A DNA stretch of 47,510 nucleotides from JAYPUG01 sp038117265 (GTDB lineage Bacteria; Pseudomonadota; Alphaproteobacteria; UBA6615), in NCBI GenBank assembly GCA_038117265.1, contig JAYOFO010000012.1, positions 1-47,510 on the forward strand. The letters run 5' to 3'. Shown here one piece after another: positions 1-8,465 of the stretch. A program made the position numbers and the translations under genes. Every line of letters starts with the position of its first letter. The stretch's first letter is position 1. The notes below the pieces were generated by a model. The model did no database searches and was not told the DNA's origin. It saw only the letters and a list, made by a program, of their open reading frames with translations.

Positions 1-855
1 CCGGGCCGAACTCGTCTCGACCGGCCAGTTCGAGACCAGCAGGGCGCGCGTTCCGGCATAGAAGAAGGCGCGCCCCAGCCCCGAGACCGCCTCGGCGCCC
101 GCGCCGGCGCCCGTGCCGGTGTTGCAGGCTGAAAGCACGACCCAATCGGCGTTCAACTCGAGCTCGAAAATCTCGCCCATGGTCAGCAAACCGTCGCCAT
201 CCTCGTCACCCGCGATCCGCGGCGCGGTCAGCGCGAGTGCCGGCTCGACCAGACCGTCGAGATCGCCGGGCACCAACCCATGGGTCGCGAACGCCACGAC
301 CCGATAGTCACCGAGCGGAGCCCGGCGGATCGACGATTCGCTTGCCGCCTTTCCGAGGAATATGTCATGGTTCAGGTCTGCACGGGTCGCTGCGGCCATC
401 GCACGAATGTCGTCCGCCGTGTCGGGCAGACGCGGCAGAAGTCCCAGATCTGCCGTGTCCACCGAACGAGTCTGCGGCACCGAGTGCAGCCGGACAGGAA
501 CGTTGCGCAGGCTAAGTCCGCCCCGGCTGACGACCTCGGCCATAGACTGCGCACCTCCCGCCGCCGCCGTTGCATCGCCACCAAACACTGGATCGCCGAA
601 ACCGATAAACGGCCGGCGGGTCGATCCGCTCGCAGGCAATGCGCGTAACGCAATCAGCGAAGCCGGCCGAGGGCATGACGGTGACCGAGTGGCTTCGTGT
701 CAGCCACGCCACCCGCTGGTAGCGATCGAAAAGTGCCAGCGAATCGGTGTCTGCCGAACTCGCCTCTGTCGGCAGGAGCGAGAACGGGATCTGCCCGAGC
801 GGCCCATCCGCGACGACAACGAGATGCTTCGCATCGCGCCAACCCTCCGCTACGG
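1..855 (-). pseudogene. CHAT-domain (caspase-like) protease remnant, 5'-truncated and frameshifted
   Basis: Read leftward, the strand encodes a CHAT-type core: a segment with VVVADGPLGQIPFSLLP, then VAWLTRSHSVTVMPSA. After a one-base frame change near 663-664 it continues through FIGFGDPVFGG, VVAFATHG, DWVVLSACNTGTG and AFFYAGTRALLVSNWPV to the window edge. The family's catalytic pair is visible: His in ATHG (codon 280-282) and Cys in SACN (codon 124-126). Removing one G at the shift restores the expected PSAASLIAL. Nothing upstream of about 855 resembles the N-terminus: similarity starts right at the stop codon of egtD, so start codon and N-terminal repeats are missing. The C-terminus lies outside the window. 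CHAT proteases are usually effectors or partners of TPR proteins, but this copy looks non-functional. The frameshift alone could be a sequencing error; the missing front cannot. Confidence 0.8.
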
Positions 856-860
856 GGCGC

Positions 861-1841
861 CTATATGACGCGCAGATAGTGCAGCGAGAACAGCCCGTCC
901 GCATCCGTCCAGTGGCGGTGGGCCCGCCAACCCGCCCGCTCGGCGAGCGCCTGGAACTCGGCGACGTCGTACTTGTGGGAATCCTCGGTGTGGATCGTCT
1001 CGCCGGCGGAAAAACGGAACCTGTGCCCCTTGATGCGGACATCTTGATCGCTGTCGGCGACCAGATGCATCTCGATCCGCCCCTTCTCGGCCACCCAGCG
1101 CGCATCGTGCCGGAAGGCGCCGAGGTCGAAATCGGCGCCCAGCTCCCGGTTCATCCGCTCCAGCAGGTTCAGATTGAAGGCCGCCGTGACGCCGGCGGCA
1201 TCGTTGTAGGCCGCGTGCAGTACGTCTTCGTCCTTGCGCAGGTCGACCCCGATCAGGAGCCCGTTGTCGGCGCCCAGATCCGTCGCCGCGGCGTGCAGGA
1301 ACTCGCCCGCCGCCGCGCGCGTGAAGTTGCCGATCGTCGAGCCCGGGAAAAAGCCGATCCGAGCCGCCTCGCCGTCGATTGCGGGAAGTTCGAAGGGCTG
1401 GGTGTAGTCGGCGGCGATCGGCACCACCGGCAGGTCCGGATAGGCGTCGGCCAGCGCCTTGGCGGACATCAGCAGATGCTCGCGCGAGATATCCACCGGG
1501 ATGTAGGCGGCCGGCGATTCCAGCGCGTCGAGCAGGATGCGGACCTTGGTGCTCGAGCCGCTGCCGAACTCGACCACGCTCGCATGCGGGCCGATCAGGG
1601 CCGCGAATTCGGGCGCATTGTCGCGCAGCAGCGCCATCTCGGTGCGGGTCGGATAATACTCCGGCAGTTCGCAGATATCGTCGAACAGCTGCGAGCCGCG
1701 CTCGTCGTAGAAATACTTGCTCGAGACGCGCTTCTGAGGCTCCGACAGGCCGGCGAGCACGTCGTCGCGGAAATTGTCGCGTGCATGGTCATACTCCACG
1801 TAATCGTGGAGCGGACCGAGATCCTCTGCCGCGTCGCTCAT
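861..1841 (-). CDS. egtD: L-histidine N-alpha-methyltransferase EgtD
   Basis: This 326-residue protein matches EgtD, the SAM-dependent enzyme that trimethylates histidine to hercynine, the first step of ergothioneine synthesis in the cytoplasm. Family landmarks in order are KYFYDERGSQLFDDICELPEYYPTRTE near the N-terminus, the SAM-binding VVEFGSGSSTKVRILL, PVDISREHL, the FFPGSTIGNF loop and GVDLRKD. The length is normal for EgtD (about 320). The start ATG lies 10 bases after the egtB stop, so the two are one operon, egtB first. The stop codon directly abuts the CHAT remnant downstream. No egtA, egtC or egtE is visible here. Confidence 0.95.
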   Translation of the reverse strand: MSDAAEDLGPLHDYVEYDHARDNFRDDVLAGLSEPQKRVSSKYFYDERGSQLFDDICELPEYYPTRTEMALLRDNAPEFAALIGPHASVVEFGSGSSTKVRILLDALESPAAYIPVDISREHLLMSAKALADAYPDLPVVPIAADYTQPFELPAIDGEAARIGFFPGSTIGNFTRAAAGEFLHAAATDLGADNGLLIGVDLRKDEDVLHAAYNDAAGVTAAFNLNLLERMNRELGADFDLGAFRHDARWVAEKGRIEMHLVADSDQDVRIKGHRFRFSAGETIHTEDSHKYDVAEFQALAERAGWRAHRHWTDADGLFSLHYLRVI

Positions 1842-1851
1842 CGCCGCCCTC

Positions 1852-3150
1852 TCATCGGTCGTCGGCCAGGCGCACGCCGGCGAACATCCAGCGCATCGCG
1901 GGATAGAAGAAGTTGCGGTAGGTCGCCCGGGTGTGTCCCTCGGGGGTGACGCAGGCGCCGCCGCGCAGCACGAACTGGTTGGCCATGAACTTCCCGTTGT
2001 ATTCGCTGACCGCGCCCGCGACCGGCTTGAACCCGGGATATGGCGTGTAGGGGCTCTGGGTCCACTCCCACACGTCGCCAAACATCTGTTCCGGCCGGTC
2101 GGAAACCGCCGCGGGCGCCGAGGCCGTGCGCAGCAGGCCCGAGCCGAGGAAGTTTCCGGCGACGGGCTGTGCGGCGGCGAAGGCCTCCCATTCGGCCTCG
2201 CGCGGCAGGCGTTTGCCCGCCCAGCGCGCGAACGCATCCGCCTCGTAGAGCGAGACATGACAGACCGGCGCCTGTTCGTTGATCGTCTGCAACCCCGACA
2301 GCGACATGGCCTGCGACTCGCCATCGACCTCCTGCCAATAGAGCGGCGCCCGCCAGCCCTCGCCGCTCGCCGTCGCCCAGCCGTCCGACAGCCAAAGCTC
2401 GGGCCGCCGATAGCCATCATCGGCCATGAACGCCTTCCACTCGGCGTTGGTGACCAGCCGCGAGGCGAGCCGGAACGGCGCCAGATGGACCGTGTGGCGC
2501 GGCCCCTCATTGTCGAATGCGAAGGCGCTGCCGACATGGCCGATCTCGACCAGCCCGCCGTCATGGTCGAACCAGGCCAGGTCCGGCGCCTTGCGGGCGG
2601 GCGCGGCGCGGTAGGCCTGGTAGGCCGGCGCGACCGAGTTCTGGGCGAACGCGTGCAGGATATCCATCAGCAGCAGCTCCTGGTGCTGCTGTTCGTGGTG
2701 CAGGCCGAGCGCGATCAGCGGTGCCGCCCTGTCCCAGCAGTCGGCGTCCGCCTCGGCAAACAGCCGGTGCATCTCGGCATCGACATGGGCGCGATAGGCC
2801 AGCACCTGGTCGGCCGTCGGGCGGGTCAGCAGGCCGCGCTGCGGGCGCGGATGGCGCGCACCGACGGCGTCGTAATAGGAATTGAACAGGAAGACGTAGT
2901 GCGGGTCCGGCGTCGCGTAGCCCGCGAGCAAAGGTTTCAGGACCATGGTCTCGAAGAACCAGGTCACGTGCGCGCGGTGCCACTTGGCCGGGCTCGCGTC
3001 GGGCATCGACTGGACGACCTGGTCCTCGGGCGAGAGCGGCGCGGCGAGACGCTCGGTCTCGGCGCGTACCCAGTCATAGTGGGCACGCACCACATCGCGA
3101 TCGCGCGGGTGCGCGTCGAGGATGGCCGGCTCGGGACCCGAGGATGTCAC
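1852..3150 (-). CDS. egtB: Ergothioneine biosynthesis sulfoxide synthase EgtB
   Basis: This 432-residue non-heme iron enzyme joins hercynine to a thiol (cysteine or gamma-glutamylcysteine) with O2 to make the sulfoxide intermediate of ergothioneine. The N-terminal DinB-like half carries the likely iron ligands: H61 in WHRAHVTWFFE, and H152 and H156 in GLHHEQQHQE. The C-terminal half is an FGE-sulfatase (formylglycine-generating enzyme) domain, with EVDGESQAMSL, RLPREAEWEAFA, GDVWEWTQSPYTPYPGF and VLRGGACVTP. The start is GTG, chosen because GGGAG precedes it at good spacing and the next ATG lies inside the conserved domain. It is the first gene of egtB-egtD. The absence of egtA nearby leaves the sulfur donor undecided. 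Confidence 0.95.
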   Translation of the reverse strand: MTSSGPEPAILDAHPRDRDVVRAHYDWVRAETERLAAPLSPEDQVVQSMPDASPAKWHRAHVTWFFETMVLKPLLAGYATPDPHYVFLFNSYYDAVGARHPRPQRGLLTRPTADQVLAYRAHVDAEMHRLFAEADADCWDRAAPLIALGLHHEQQHQELLLMDILHAFAQNSVAPAYQAYRAAPARKAPDLAWFDHDGGLVEIGHVGSAFAFDNEGPRHTVHLAPFRLASRLVTNAEWKAFMADDGYRRPELWLSDGWATASGEGWRAPLYWQEVDGESQAMSLSGLQTINEQAPVCHVSLYEADAFARWAGKRLPREAEWEAFAAAQPVAGNFLGSGLLRTASAPAAVSDRPEQMFGDVWEWTQSPYTPYPGFKPVAGAVSEYNGKFMANQFVLRGGACVTPEGHTRATYRNFFYPAMRWMFAGVRLADDR

Positions 3151-3350
3151 GGCGCTTCTCCCGTTGGCGCCCCCTGGTTCCGCATCACCGCCGTGTCGGA
3201 ACCGATTGCCGTCGTCTGTCCGCGACGGCTCGAAACTTCGACCGGGCCGCAGCCCGCATCATGCGGTCGCGGGGAGTAAAACAAGCCGGTTCGCACGGCG
3301 TCAACCGCGCGCGCAGGTCTTTCGCAGACATTTGCGGCGTCTTTTGCACG

Positions 3351-3378
3351 TTGACCCGCCGGCACGTCCGCTTATCTT
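3351..3378 (+). promoter_or_regulatory. Putative sigma-70 promoter giving a leaderless mRNA
   Basis: TTGACC (3351-3356) and TATCTT (3373-3378) are separated by 16 bases. The -10 hexamer ends only 6 bases before the ATG at 3385, and there is no Shine-Dalgarno sequence. Transcription would therefore begin at or very near the start codon. Confidence 0.45.
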
Positions 3379-3384
3379 CGCCCC

Positions 3385-3750
3385 ATGGAGAACGCCACGC
3401 CCGAGATCACCGGCTTCCACGCCCACATCTATTACGACGCGCAGCTCCGGCACGCCGCCGCCTCGCTGCGCAAGGAATTGGCGGACCGGTTCGAGGTGGT
3501 GATGGGCCGCTGGCGCGACAAGCCCGTGGGCCCGCACCCGGAATGGAGCTACCAGGTCGCCTTCGCGCCCGCGCTGTTCGGCGAGATCGTGCCGTGGCTC
3601 GCCCTCAACCGGCGCGGCCTGACGATCCTCGTGCACCCCGATACCGGCGACGACCTGACCGATCATTCCGACAATGCCATGTGGCTCGGCGCCAGCCTCG
3701 ACCTCGATCTCGACCAGTTCGCGGCGACGGACGACGCCGCAGCGGAATAA
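3385..3750 (+). CDS. DOPA 4,5-dioxygenase family protein
   Basis: This 121-residue protein has the hallmarks of the small DOPA 4,5-dioxygenase family (PF08883): GFHAHIYYD at the N-terminus, VGPHPEWSYQVAF in the middle and ILVHPDTGDDLTDH near the end. The histidines in these motifs are the presumed metal ligands. Family members cleave catechol rings in pigment pathways, but bacterial members often have unknown substrates. The length is normal. It lies divergently from egtB and upstream of an FAA-hydrolase-family gene that could process a ring-cleavage product; that link is inference. No ribosome binding site is seen, consistent with the leaderless promoter above. Confidence 0.85.
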   Translation: MENATPEITGFHAHIYYDAQLRHAAASLRKELADRFEVVMGRWRDKPVGPHPEWSYQVAFAPALFGEIVPWLALNRRGLTILVHPDTGDDLTDHSDNAMWLGASLDLDLDQFAATDDAAAE

Positions 3751-3787
3751 GGCCGCGGTTTCCAAGTCCGCCCGAGGGCGCTACAAA

Positions 3788-3846
3788 TTCCCCTGAATTT
3801 CTTGCCTCACCCGCCGCGTCGGCAGGCTTCTTCATCTTCAGGGGAA
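3788..3846 (+). promoter_or_regulatory. Inverted repeat covering the ribosome binding site of the FAA-hydrolase gene
   Basis: TTCCCCTGAA (3788-3797) is an exact reverse complement of TTCAGGGGAA (3837-3846). A short nested stem (TGCC with GGCA) lies between them. The right arm contains the AGGGG Shine-Dalgarno sequence just before the ATG at 3855. If the transcript starts upstream, the left arm could pair with the ribosome binding site and limit translation. Alternatively the palindrome could be a protein operator. Confidence 0.4.
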
Positions 3847-3854
3847 ATCCTCAC

Positions 3855-4697
3855 ATGAAACTCGTACGCTATGGGCCGCGCGGCAAGGAGAAGCCGGGAC
3901 TGATCGATGCCGACGGCAAGCTCCGCGACCTTTCGAAGGTCGTCAACGACATCGACGCCGAGACGCTCTCGCCGCGGGGCCTCGCCGCAATCCGCAAGCG
4001 CGATCCTAAGCGCCTACCCCTGGTGAAGGGCAACCCGCGCCTCGGCCCGCCGGTCGTCGAGCGCCGCACCTTCGCGATCGCGCTCAACTACCGCGAGCAC
4101 GCCGCCGAGGCGAACGCGCAGATCCCGTCCGAGCCGCTGGTCTTCACCAAGACCTGCCCGCTGACCGGCCACCGCGACAACATCGTGATCCCGAAGGGCG
4201 CGAAGAAGACCGACTGGGAGGTCGAGCTCTGCATGGTGATCGGCCGCAAGGCGAGCCATGTGACCAAGAAGGACGCGCTAAGCCATGTCGCCGGCTATTT
4301 CTGCGGCAACGACGTGTCGGAGCGCGAGTTCCTGATCGAGCGCGGCGGCCTGCAGTGGATCAAGGGCAAGAGCCCCGACACGTTCGGCCCGATCGGCCCG
4401 TGGCTGCTGACCGCCGACGAGGTGCCGAACCCCAACAGCCTGCATATGTGGCTCGAGGTGAACGGGGTGCGCAAGCAGGACAACAACACCCGCGACATGA
4501 TCTACGACTGCAAGACGCTGGTCTCGAACCTGAGCCAGACGATCACGCTGTATCCCGGCGACATCATCTTCACCGGCACGCCCCAGGGCGTGGGCTATGG
4601 CGAGAAGAACCCGAAATACCTGCGGCCCGGCGACGTCGTGACCCTGGGCATCGAGGGGCTCGGCGAGCACCGCAACAAGTGCGTGGCGTTCAAGTAG
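3855..4697 (+). CDS. Fumarylacetoacetate hydrolase family protein
   Basis: The 280-residue protein has an N-terminal cap of about 65 residues and a C-terminal FAA-hydrolase fold. Visible motifs are FAIALNYREHA, the metal-binding DWEVELCMVIG (two Glu), GYFCGNDVSEREF (Asp), WIKGKSPDTFGPIGPWL and GDIIFTGTPQGVGYG. Members of this branch hydrolyse or isomerise acylpyruvates and related diketo acids (fumarylpyruvate hydrolase, ureidoglycolate lyase, HHDD isomerase); the motifs do not decide among these. The start ATG follows a clear AGGGG. Its neighbour upstream is the DOPA-dioxygenase-like gene on the same strand; downstream it converges on the flavin oxidoreductase across a terminator. Confidence 0.88.
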   Translation: MKLVRYGPRGKEKPGLIDADGKLRDLSKVVNDIDAETLSPRGLAAIRKRDPKRLPLVKGNPRLGPPVVERRTFAIALNYREHAAEANAQIPSEPLVFTKTCPLTGHRDNIVIPKGAKKTDWEVELCMVIGRKASHVTKKDALSHVAGYFCGNDVSEREFLIERGGLQWIKGKSPDTFGPIGPWLLTADEVPNPNSLHMWLEVNGVRKQDNNTRDMIYDCKTLVSNLSQTITLYPGDIIFTGTPQGVGYGEKNPKYLRPGDVVTLGIEGLGEHRNKCVAFK

Positions 4698-4724
4698 CGT
4701 CCGACCGACATCGCGAAAACCGGC

Positions 4725-4750
4725 GGGCCGCATCCGAAAGGGTGCGGCCC
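4725..4750. terminator. Bidirectional hairpin terminator
   Basis: GGGCCGCATCC, a GAAA loop and GGGTGCGGCCC form an 11-bp stem with one mismatch, sitting between two convergent genes. The flanks are only modestly T-rich on either strand, so Rho-independent action is likely but not certain. Confidence 0.6.
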
Positions 4751-4757
4751 GTTCTCG

Positions 4758-5762
4758 TTACGCCAGCTGCGGCATCACCTCGTCGCGGAAGAGGCGCAGG
4801 GATTCGCGCGATCCCGTGATGTCGATCAGCAGGACGTATTCGATCCCGTCCGCGCGCATGCGCTGCAGGCGTGCGGCGATCTCGTCGGGCGGGCCGATCA
4901 GTGCCCCCTCCTCGGTCGCCAGCCGCGTGTCGTTGTACTGCAGCATGGTCGATTGCGGACCGCCGCCCTCGCGGATGCGCGACAGGCGCGAGATGCCGCT
5001 GAGCAGGCGGGCGCGCTGCTGGTGCGCCGCCTCGCGCTCGGCCTCGTTGTGGGTGATGTGGAGCGCACGCGCGACCGCCACCTGCATCGGGTCGAAGGTG
5101 CGCCCCGCGGCCGCGACCGCATCGCGGTAGAGCGCGAAACGCTCGGCGATCGTGTCGAACGAGGCGATCTGGTCGAGCAGCAGGTTGAACCCGTTGTCGG
5201 CGGCCCAGCGCAGGCCGCCGGGGCTGCCCGCCGCGAGCCAGAGCGGCGGGTGCGGGCGCTGGATCGGCGGCGGTTCGACGACGATGTCCTGGAACGTCCA
5301 GTGCCTGCCGATGTGGGTGAAGCGCTCCTCCGACGTCCAGGCGCGGCGGATCACCTCGAGCGATTCCTCGAACAGCTCCTGCGCGGCGTCGGGCGTCACG
5401 TTGAAGCCGGTGAACTCGTTGGCGCGGTAGCCCTTGCCGACCCCGAAGTCGAGCCGCCCGCCCGACAGCAGGTCGACCGTCGCGGCCTGCTCGGCCAGCA
5501 GCACCGGGTTGTGCCACGGCAGCACGACGACGGCGGTGCCCAGCCGCATGCGCGCGGTCCGCGCCGCGAGATACGTCAGCAGGTTGAGCGAGGCCGAGAC
5601 CTGGCCGAAGCCGGTGAAGTGGTGCTCGACCAGGAACACCGAGTGATAGCCGAGCTCCTCGGCCTCCTCGACATAGCCAATGAAGTCGCGATAGCCCTGG
5701 GTCGAGTCGCGTGCGACGCCGCCGCGGCGCGACGAGGCGCCGCCGAACAGCCCGAACTTCAT
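4758..5762 (-). CDS. LLM-class (luciferase-like) flavin-dependent oxidoreductase
   Basis: This 334-residue protein has the luciferase-like TIM barrel: MKFGLFGG at the first strand, YVEEAEELGYHSVFLVEHHF, LGTAVVVLPWHNPVLLAEQAATVDLLSGGRLDFGVGKGYR, and a C-terminal GPPDEIAARLQRMRADGIEYVLL. These enzymes use FMNH2 or F420H2 for monooxygenation or reduction; the substrate cannot be told. The start ATG is the only good N-terminus. It lies 28 bases downstream of the Gfo/Idh/MocA gene on the same strand, so the two are probably co-transcribed. Confidence 0.88.
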   Translation of the reverse strand: MKFGLFGGASSRRGGVARDSTQGYRDFIGYVEEAEELGYHSVFLVEHHFTGFGQVSASLNLLTYLAARTARMRLGTAVVVLPWHNPVLLAEQAATVDLLSGGRLDFGVGKGYRANEFTGFNVTPDAAQELFEESLEVIRRAWTSEERFTHIGRHWTFQDIVVEPPPIQRPHPPLWLAAGSPGGLRWAADNGFNLLLDQIASFDTIAERFALYRDAVAAAGRTFDPMQVAVARALHITHNEAEREAAHQQRARLLSGISRLSRIREGGGPQSTMLQYNDTRLATEEGALIGPPDEIAARLQRMRADGIEYVLLIDITGSRESLRLFRDEVMPQLA

Positions 5763-5790
5763 GCCCGCCCGCCGGAAATCGCCCCGGCCC

Positions 5791-6792
5791 CTAGTTGCGG
5801 ACCCGTTCGGGCTTGCCGGACGCCGCCGATTTGGTCAGCGCCTCGAGCACGGCGATGTTCGAGATCCGCTCCACGTCGGTGAACATGTATTCCTTCTTGC
5901 CCGCCACGGCATCGGCCCAGGCCTCGAAGTTCATCTTCACGGTGTCGCACGGCTTGTAGGTCCGCCGGACATGCTTGCCGCCCCTGTGGTGGATGTGCAT
6001 GTGCGTGTCCTGCCAGTCCTCGGGGTGCGCCAGGTCGTGGATCTCCACCCAGGCCTTGCTGCCGAACACCGTGAACCGGCTGTAGAAGGGCGTCGCGGAG
6101 ACGACGTTGATGCTGCCCAGGGTCCGGTCCTTGAACCGGAACTGGGTCGAGACGACGTCGCCCGACGGCAGGTCCAGGACCCGGCGGTCCGACACGGCGT
6201 TGACCCACTCGATCGGGCCGAACAGGCTGATCATGAAGTCGGTCAGGTGGACGCCCATCCCCGTCCAGCCGGCGGCCGGCGCATCCTTGGGGTTGCCGCG
6301 CCAATTGTCCTTCTTGAGCGGCGTGAACTTGTCGTGCGAGTTGTTCGCCTCGACCGCGATGACGGTGCCGAGTTCCTTGTTGCGGACCATCTCGGCCAGC
6401 TTCATCCAGGCGGGCTCGTAGCGGCGCTCGTGGCCCAGCCCGAGGACCAGCCCCCGGTCGCGGCATGCCTTGACCATCTTCTTCGCGCTCGCCGAGGTCA
6501 GCGACAGCGGCTTTTCGCAGAAGATCTGCTTGCCGGCACGCGCGGCCTGCATCATCAGCGCCTCATGGGTGGTGTGCGGGGTGGTCAGGATCACGCCCTC
6601 GACCTCCGGATCCTTCAGTGCCGCGGCGAAGTCGCTCAGCAGTTCGAAGCCGCAATCCCGGGCCAGCTTGCGCGTGGCCGGCGTGGGATTGACCTCGACC
6701 CCGCGCACCACGCGCAACTTGCGGTTTCCCTGCAGGGCGCGCGCGACATGGCTCCCCCACCAGCCCAGCCCGACGACGGCGACCTTCAGCAT
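5791..6792 (-). CDS. Gfo/Idh/MocA family oxidoreductase
   Basis: The 333-residue protein begins with an NAD(P)-binding Rossmann motif, VAVVGLGWWGSHVARAL. It has the family's substrate/cofactor loop IFCEKPLSLT near residue 95 and the YEPAWMKLAEMVRNKELG helix region, followed by the alpha/beta C-terminal domain. Members oxidise hydroxyl groups of sugars, polyols or related small molecules with NAD(P). GAGWTGMGVHLTDFM-like residues in the C-terminal domain carry the expected histidine. A CAGGGAG ribosome binding site precedes the ATG. It heads a leftward pair with the LLM oxidoreductase and is divergent from the thioesterase gene. Confidence 0.9.
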   Translation of the reverse strand: MLKVAVVGLGWWGSHVARALQGNRKLRVVRGVEVNPTPATRKLARDCGFELLSDFAAALKDPEVEGVILTTPHTTHEALMMQAARAGKQIFCEKPLSLTSASAKKMVKACRDRGLVLGLGHERRYEPAWMKLAEMVRNKELGTVIAVEANNSHDKFTPLKKDNWRGNPKDAPAAGWTGMGVHLTDFMISLFGPIEWVNAVSDRRVLDLPSGDVVSTQFRFKDRTLGSINVVSATPFYSRFTVFGSKAWVEIHDLAHPEDWQDTHMHIHHRGGKHVRRTYKPCDTVKMNFEAWADAVAGKKEYMFTDVERISNIAVLEALTKSAASGKPERVRN

Positions 6793-6929
6793 GACGCTTC
6801 ACTCCCTGGAATCGAGATTTCATCTGCCCCGAACAAGGCGCGCAGACCCTAGCATGACGCCTATCGACCCAAAAGACGGTGCGCTAGTCTTCGCCGGCCA
6901 TCGAACGCAAGCCGCCACCGGAGACCCGC

Positions 6930-7355
6930 ATGGCCCGCATCACCTGCGAAGCCTTCAACGAACTGACCCGGCGCGAACTGCCGATCGCCGCCGAACTGGG
7001 CTTCCACGCCGCGGAGATCGGCGACGGCACGGCGCGCGTGCGCATGCCCTTCCGCAACACCTTCACCCGCCCCGGCGGCACGATCAGCGGCCCGGCGATG
7101 ATGGCGCTCACCGACTACGGCATGTACGCCGCCCTGCTGGGTGCGATCGGCGAGGTCGCGCTGGCGGTGACGACGAACCTCAACATCAACTTCATGCGCC
7201 GGCCCGCGCCGGTCGACGTCGTGGCCGACTGCCGCGTGATGAAGCTGGGATCGCGCCTCGCCGTGATCGAGGTCACCCTGTATTCCGAGGGCGAGGACGA
7301 GCCCATCGCGCACGCCACGGGAACCTATTCGATCCCCCCGAAATCCGCGCGCTGA
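6930..7355 (+). CDS. PaaI-type hotdog-fold thioesterase
   Basis: This 141-residue protein has a hotdog-fold thioesterase pattern: RVRMPFRNTFTRPGGTISGPAMMALTDYGMYAALL (central helix with the catalytic Asp), followed by TTNLNINFMRRPAP and HATGTYSIPP at the end. It probably hydrolyses an aryl- or acyl-CoA thioester. The length is typical. GGAG lies at proper spacing before the ATG. The next gene on the same strand, a 2-hydroxyacid dehydrogenase, begins 95 bases later, so co-transcription is possible. Confidence 0.85.
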   Translation: MARITCEAFNELTRRELPIAAELGFHAAEIGDGTARVRMPFRNTFTRPGGTISGPAMMALTDYGMYAALLGAIGEVALAVTTNLNINFMRRPAPVDVVADCRVMKLGSRLAVIEVTLYSEGEDEPIAHATGTYSIPPKSAR

Positions 7356-7450
7356 CGGCACAGAACACGTGCATCGGGGCCAACTGGACAAGCCCGAACC
7401 CCTCTGATACGACCGGTCCAACAACGACTTTTTTCGAGAGGAGAGGCCCC

Positions 7451-8425
7451 GTGGCCGACACGACGACCTTTGCCGTGACGGATTCGCCGTTCCCGTCGCT
7501 CGATCCGGCGGCGGGGGTGCTGAAGAGCTACAACCCCGAGATGAAGCTGGCATGCGAGCCCAGCCCCGAGGCGATCCTCGAGGTGGCCAAGGGCGCGAAG
7601 GCGCTGTTCGTGACCTACGCCAAGCTGACCGCCGACCTGATCGGCCAGCTCGAAGGCTGCGGCGCGATCGGTCGGTTCGGCATCGGGCTCGACAACATCG
7701 ACCTGGAGGCCGCGACCAAGGCGGGTATCCCCGTCGTCTACGCCCCCCAATACTGCCTCGACGAGGTGTCGGACCACACGATGGCGCTGCTGCTGACCGC
7801 GGTCCGCAAGACCGCCTTCGCCGACAAGCTGGTCAAGCAGGGCCGTTGGGAGATGCCGGCGGTGGTTCCGATCATGCGCCTGCGCGGCAAGACCATGGGC
7901 CTGGTCGGCTTCGGCAACATCGCCCAGCTCGTCGCCCAGAAGGCGCAGGGCTTCGGCATCGAAGTCATCGCCTTCGACCCCTATGTGGACGCGGCGAAGG
8001 CCGCGGAGAAGCGCGTCGAGCTGGTCGACATGGACACGCTGCTGGCGCGTTCGGACTTCGTCTCGGTGCACGCACCGCTGACGCCCGAGACCAGGCACAT
8101 GTTCTCGACCGAGGCGTTCTCGAAGATGAAGAACACCGCCTTCATCGTGAACACCGCGCGCGGCCCGCTGATCGACATCGATGCGCTGGTCGCCGCCCTG
8201 GACGCGGGCGAGATCGCCGGCGCGGGCCTCGACGTGCTGCCCGAGGAACCGCCGGCCGCCGACGCGCCGATCCTCCACCGCGACGACGTGGTGATCAACC
8301 CGCACACCTCGTTCTATTCCGAGGATGCGCTGCTCGACCTGCAGACCACCGTCGCCGAAGACGTGCGGCGCGTGCTCGAGGGCGAGGCGCCGCGTTTCCC
8401 GGCCAACCCGGACGTGTTCAAGTAG
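7451..8425 (+). CDS. D-isomer-specific 2-hydroxyacid dehydrogenase (CtBP-like)
   Basis: The 324-residue protein interconverts a 2-hydroxyacid and a 2-oxoacid with NAD(P). The N-terminal catalytic half is followed by the nucleotide motif GFGNIA (residues 153-158). The catalytic triad is visible: R237 in NTARGPLID, E265 in DVLPEEPP and H285 in NPHTSFYS. The early CLDEVSDHTMALLL segment is typical of the C-terminal-binding-protein branch. The start is GTG at 7451, supported by AGGAGAGG just upstream; no ATG fits. The zinc alcohol dehydrogenase follows after 40 bases, so both likely act on the same metabolite chain. Confidence 0.9.
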   Translation: MADTTTFAVTDSPFPSLDPAAGVLKSYNPEMKLACEPSPEAILEVAKGAKALFVTYAKLTADLIGQLEGCGAIGRFGIGLDNIDLEAATKAGIPVVYAPQYCLDEVSDHTMALLLTAVRKTAFADKLVKQGRWEMPAVVPIMRLRGKTMGLVGFGNIAQLVAQKAQGFGIEVIAFDPYVDAAKAAEKRVELVDMDTLLARSDFVSVHAPLTPETRHMFSTEAFSKMKNTAFIVNTARGPLIDIDALVAALDAGEIAGAGLDVLPEEPPAADAPILHRDDVVINPHTSFYSEDALLDLQTTVAEDVRRVLEGEAPRFPANPDVFK

Positions 8426-8465
8426 GTACGCCCGCCGACCCCAGCGAGAGCCCAGGAGACCCGCC

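Noticed and set aside
747..1949. Long open frames opposite egtD and egtB (and similar long frames opposite most genes here)
   Set aside because: GC-rich codon bias opens antisense frames. They lack ribosome binding sites and recognisable domains, while the sense strand encodes clear enzymes.
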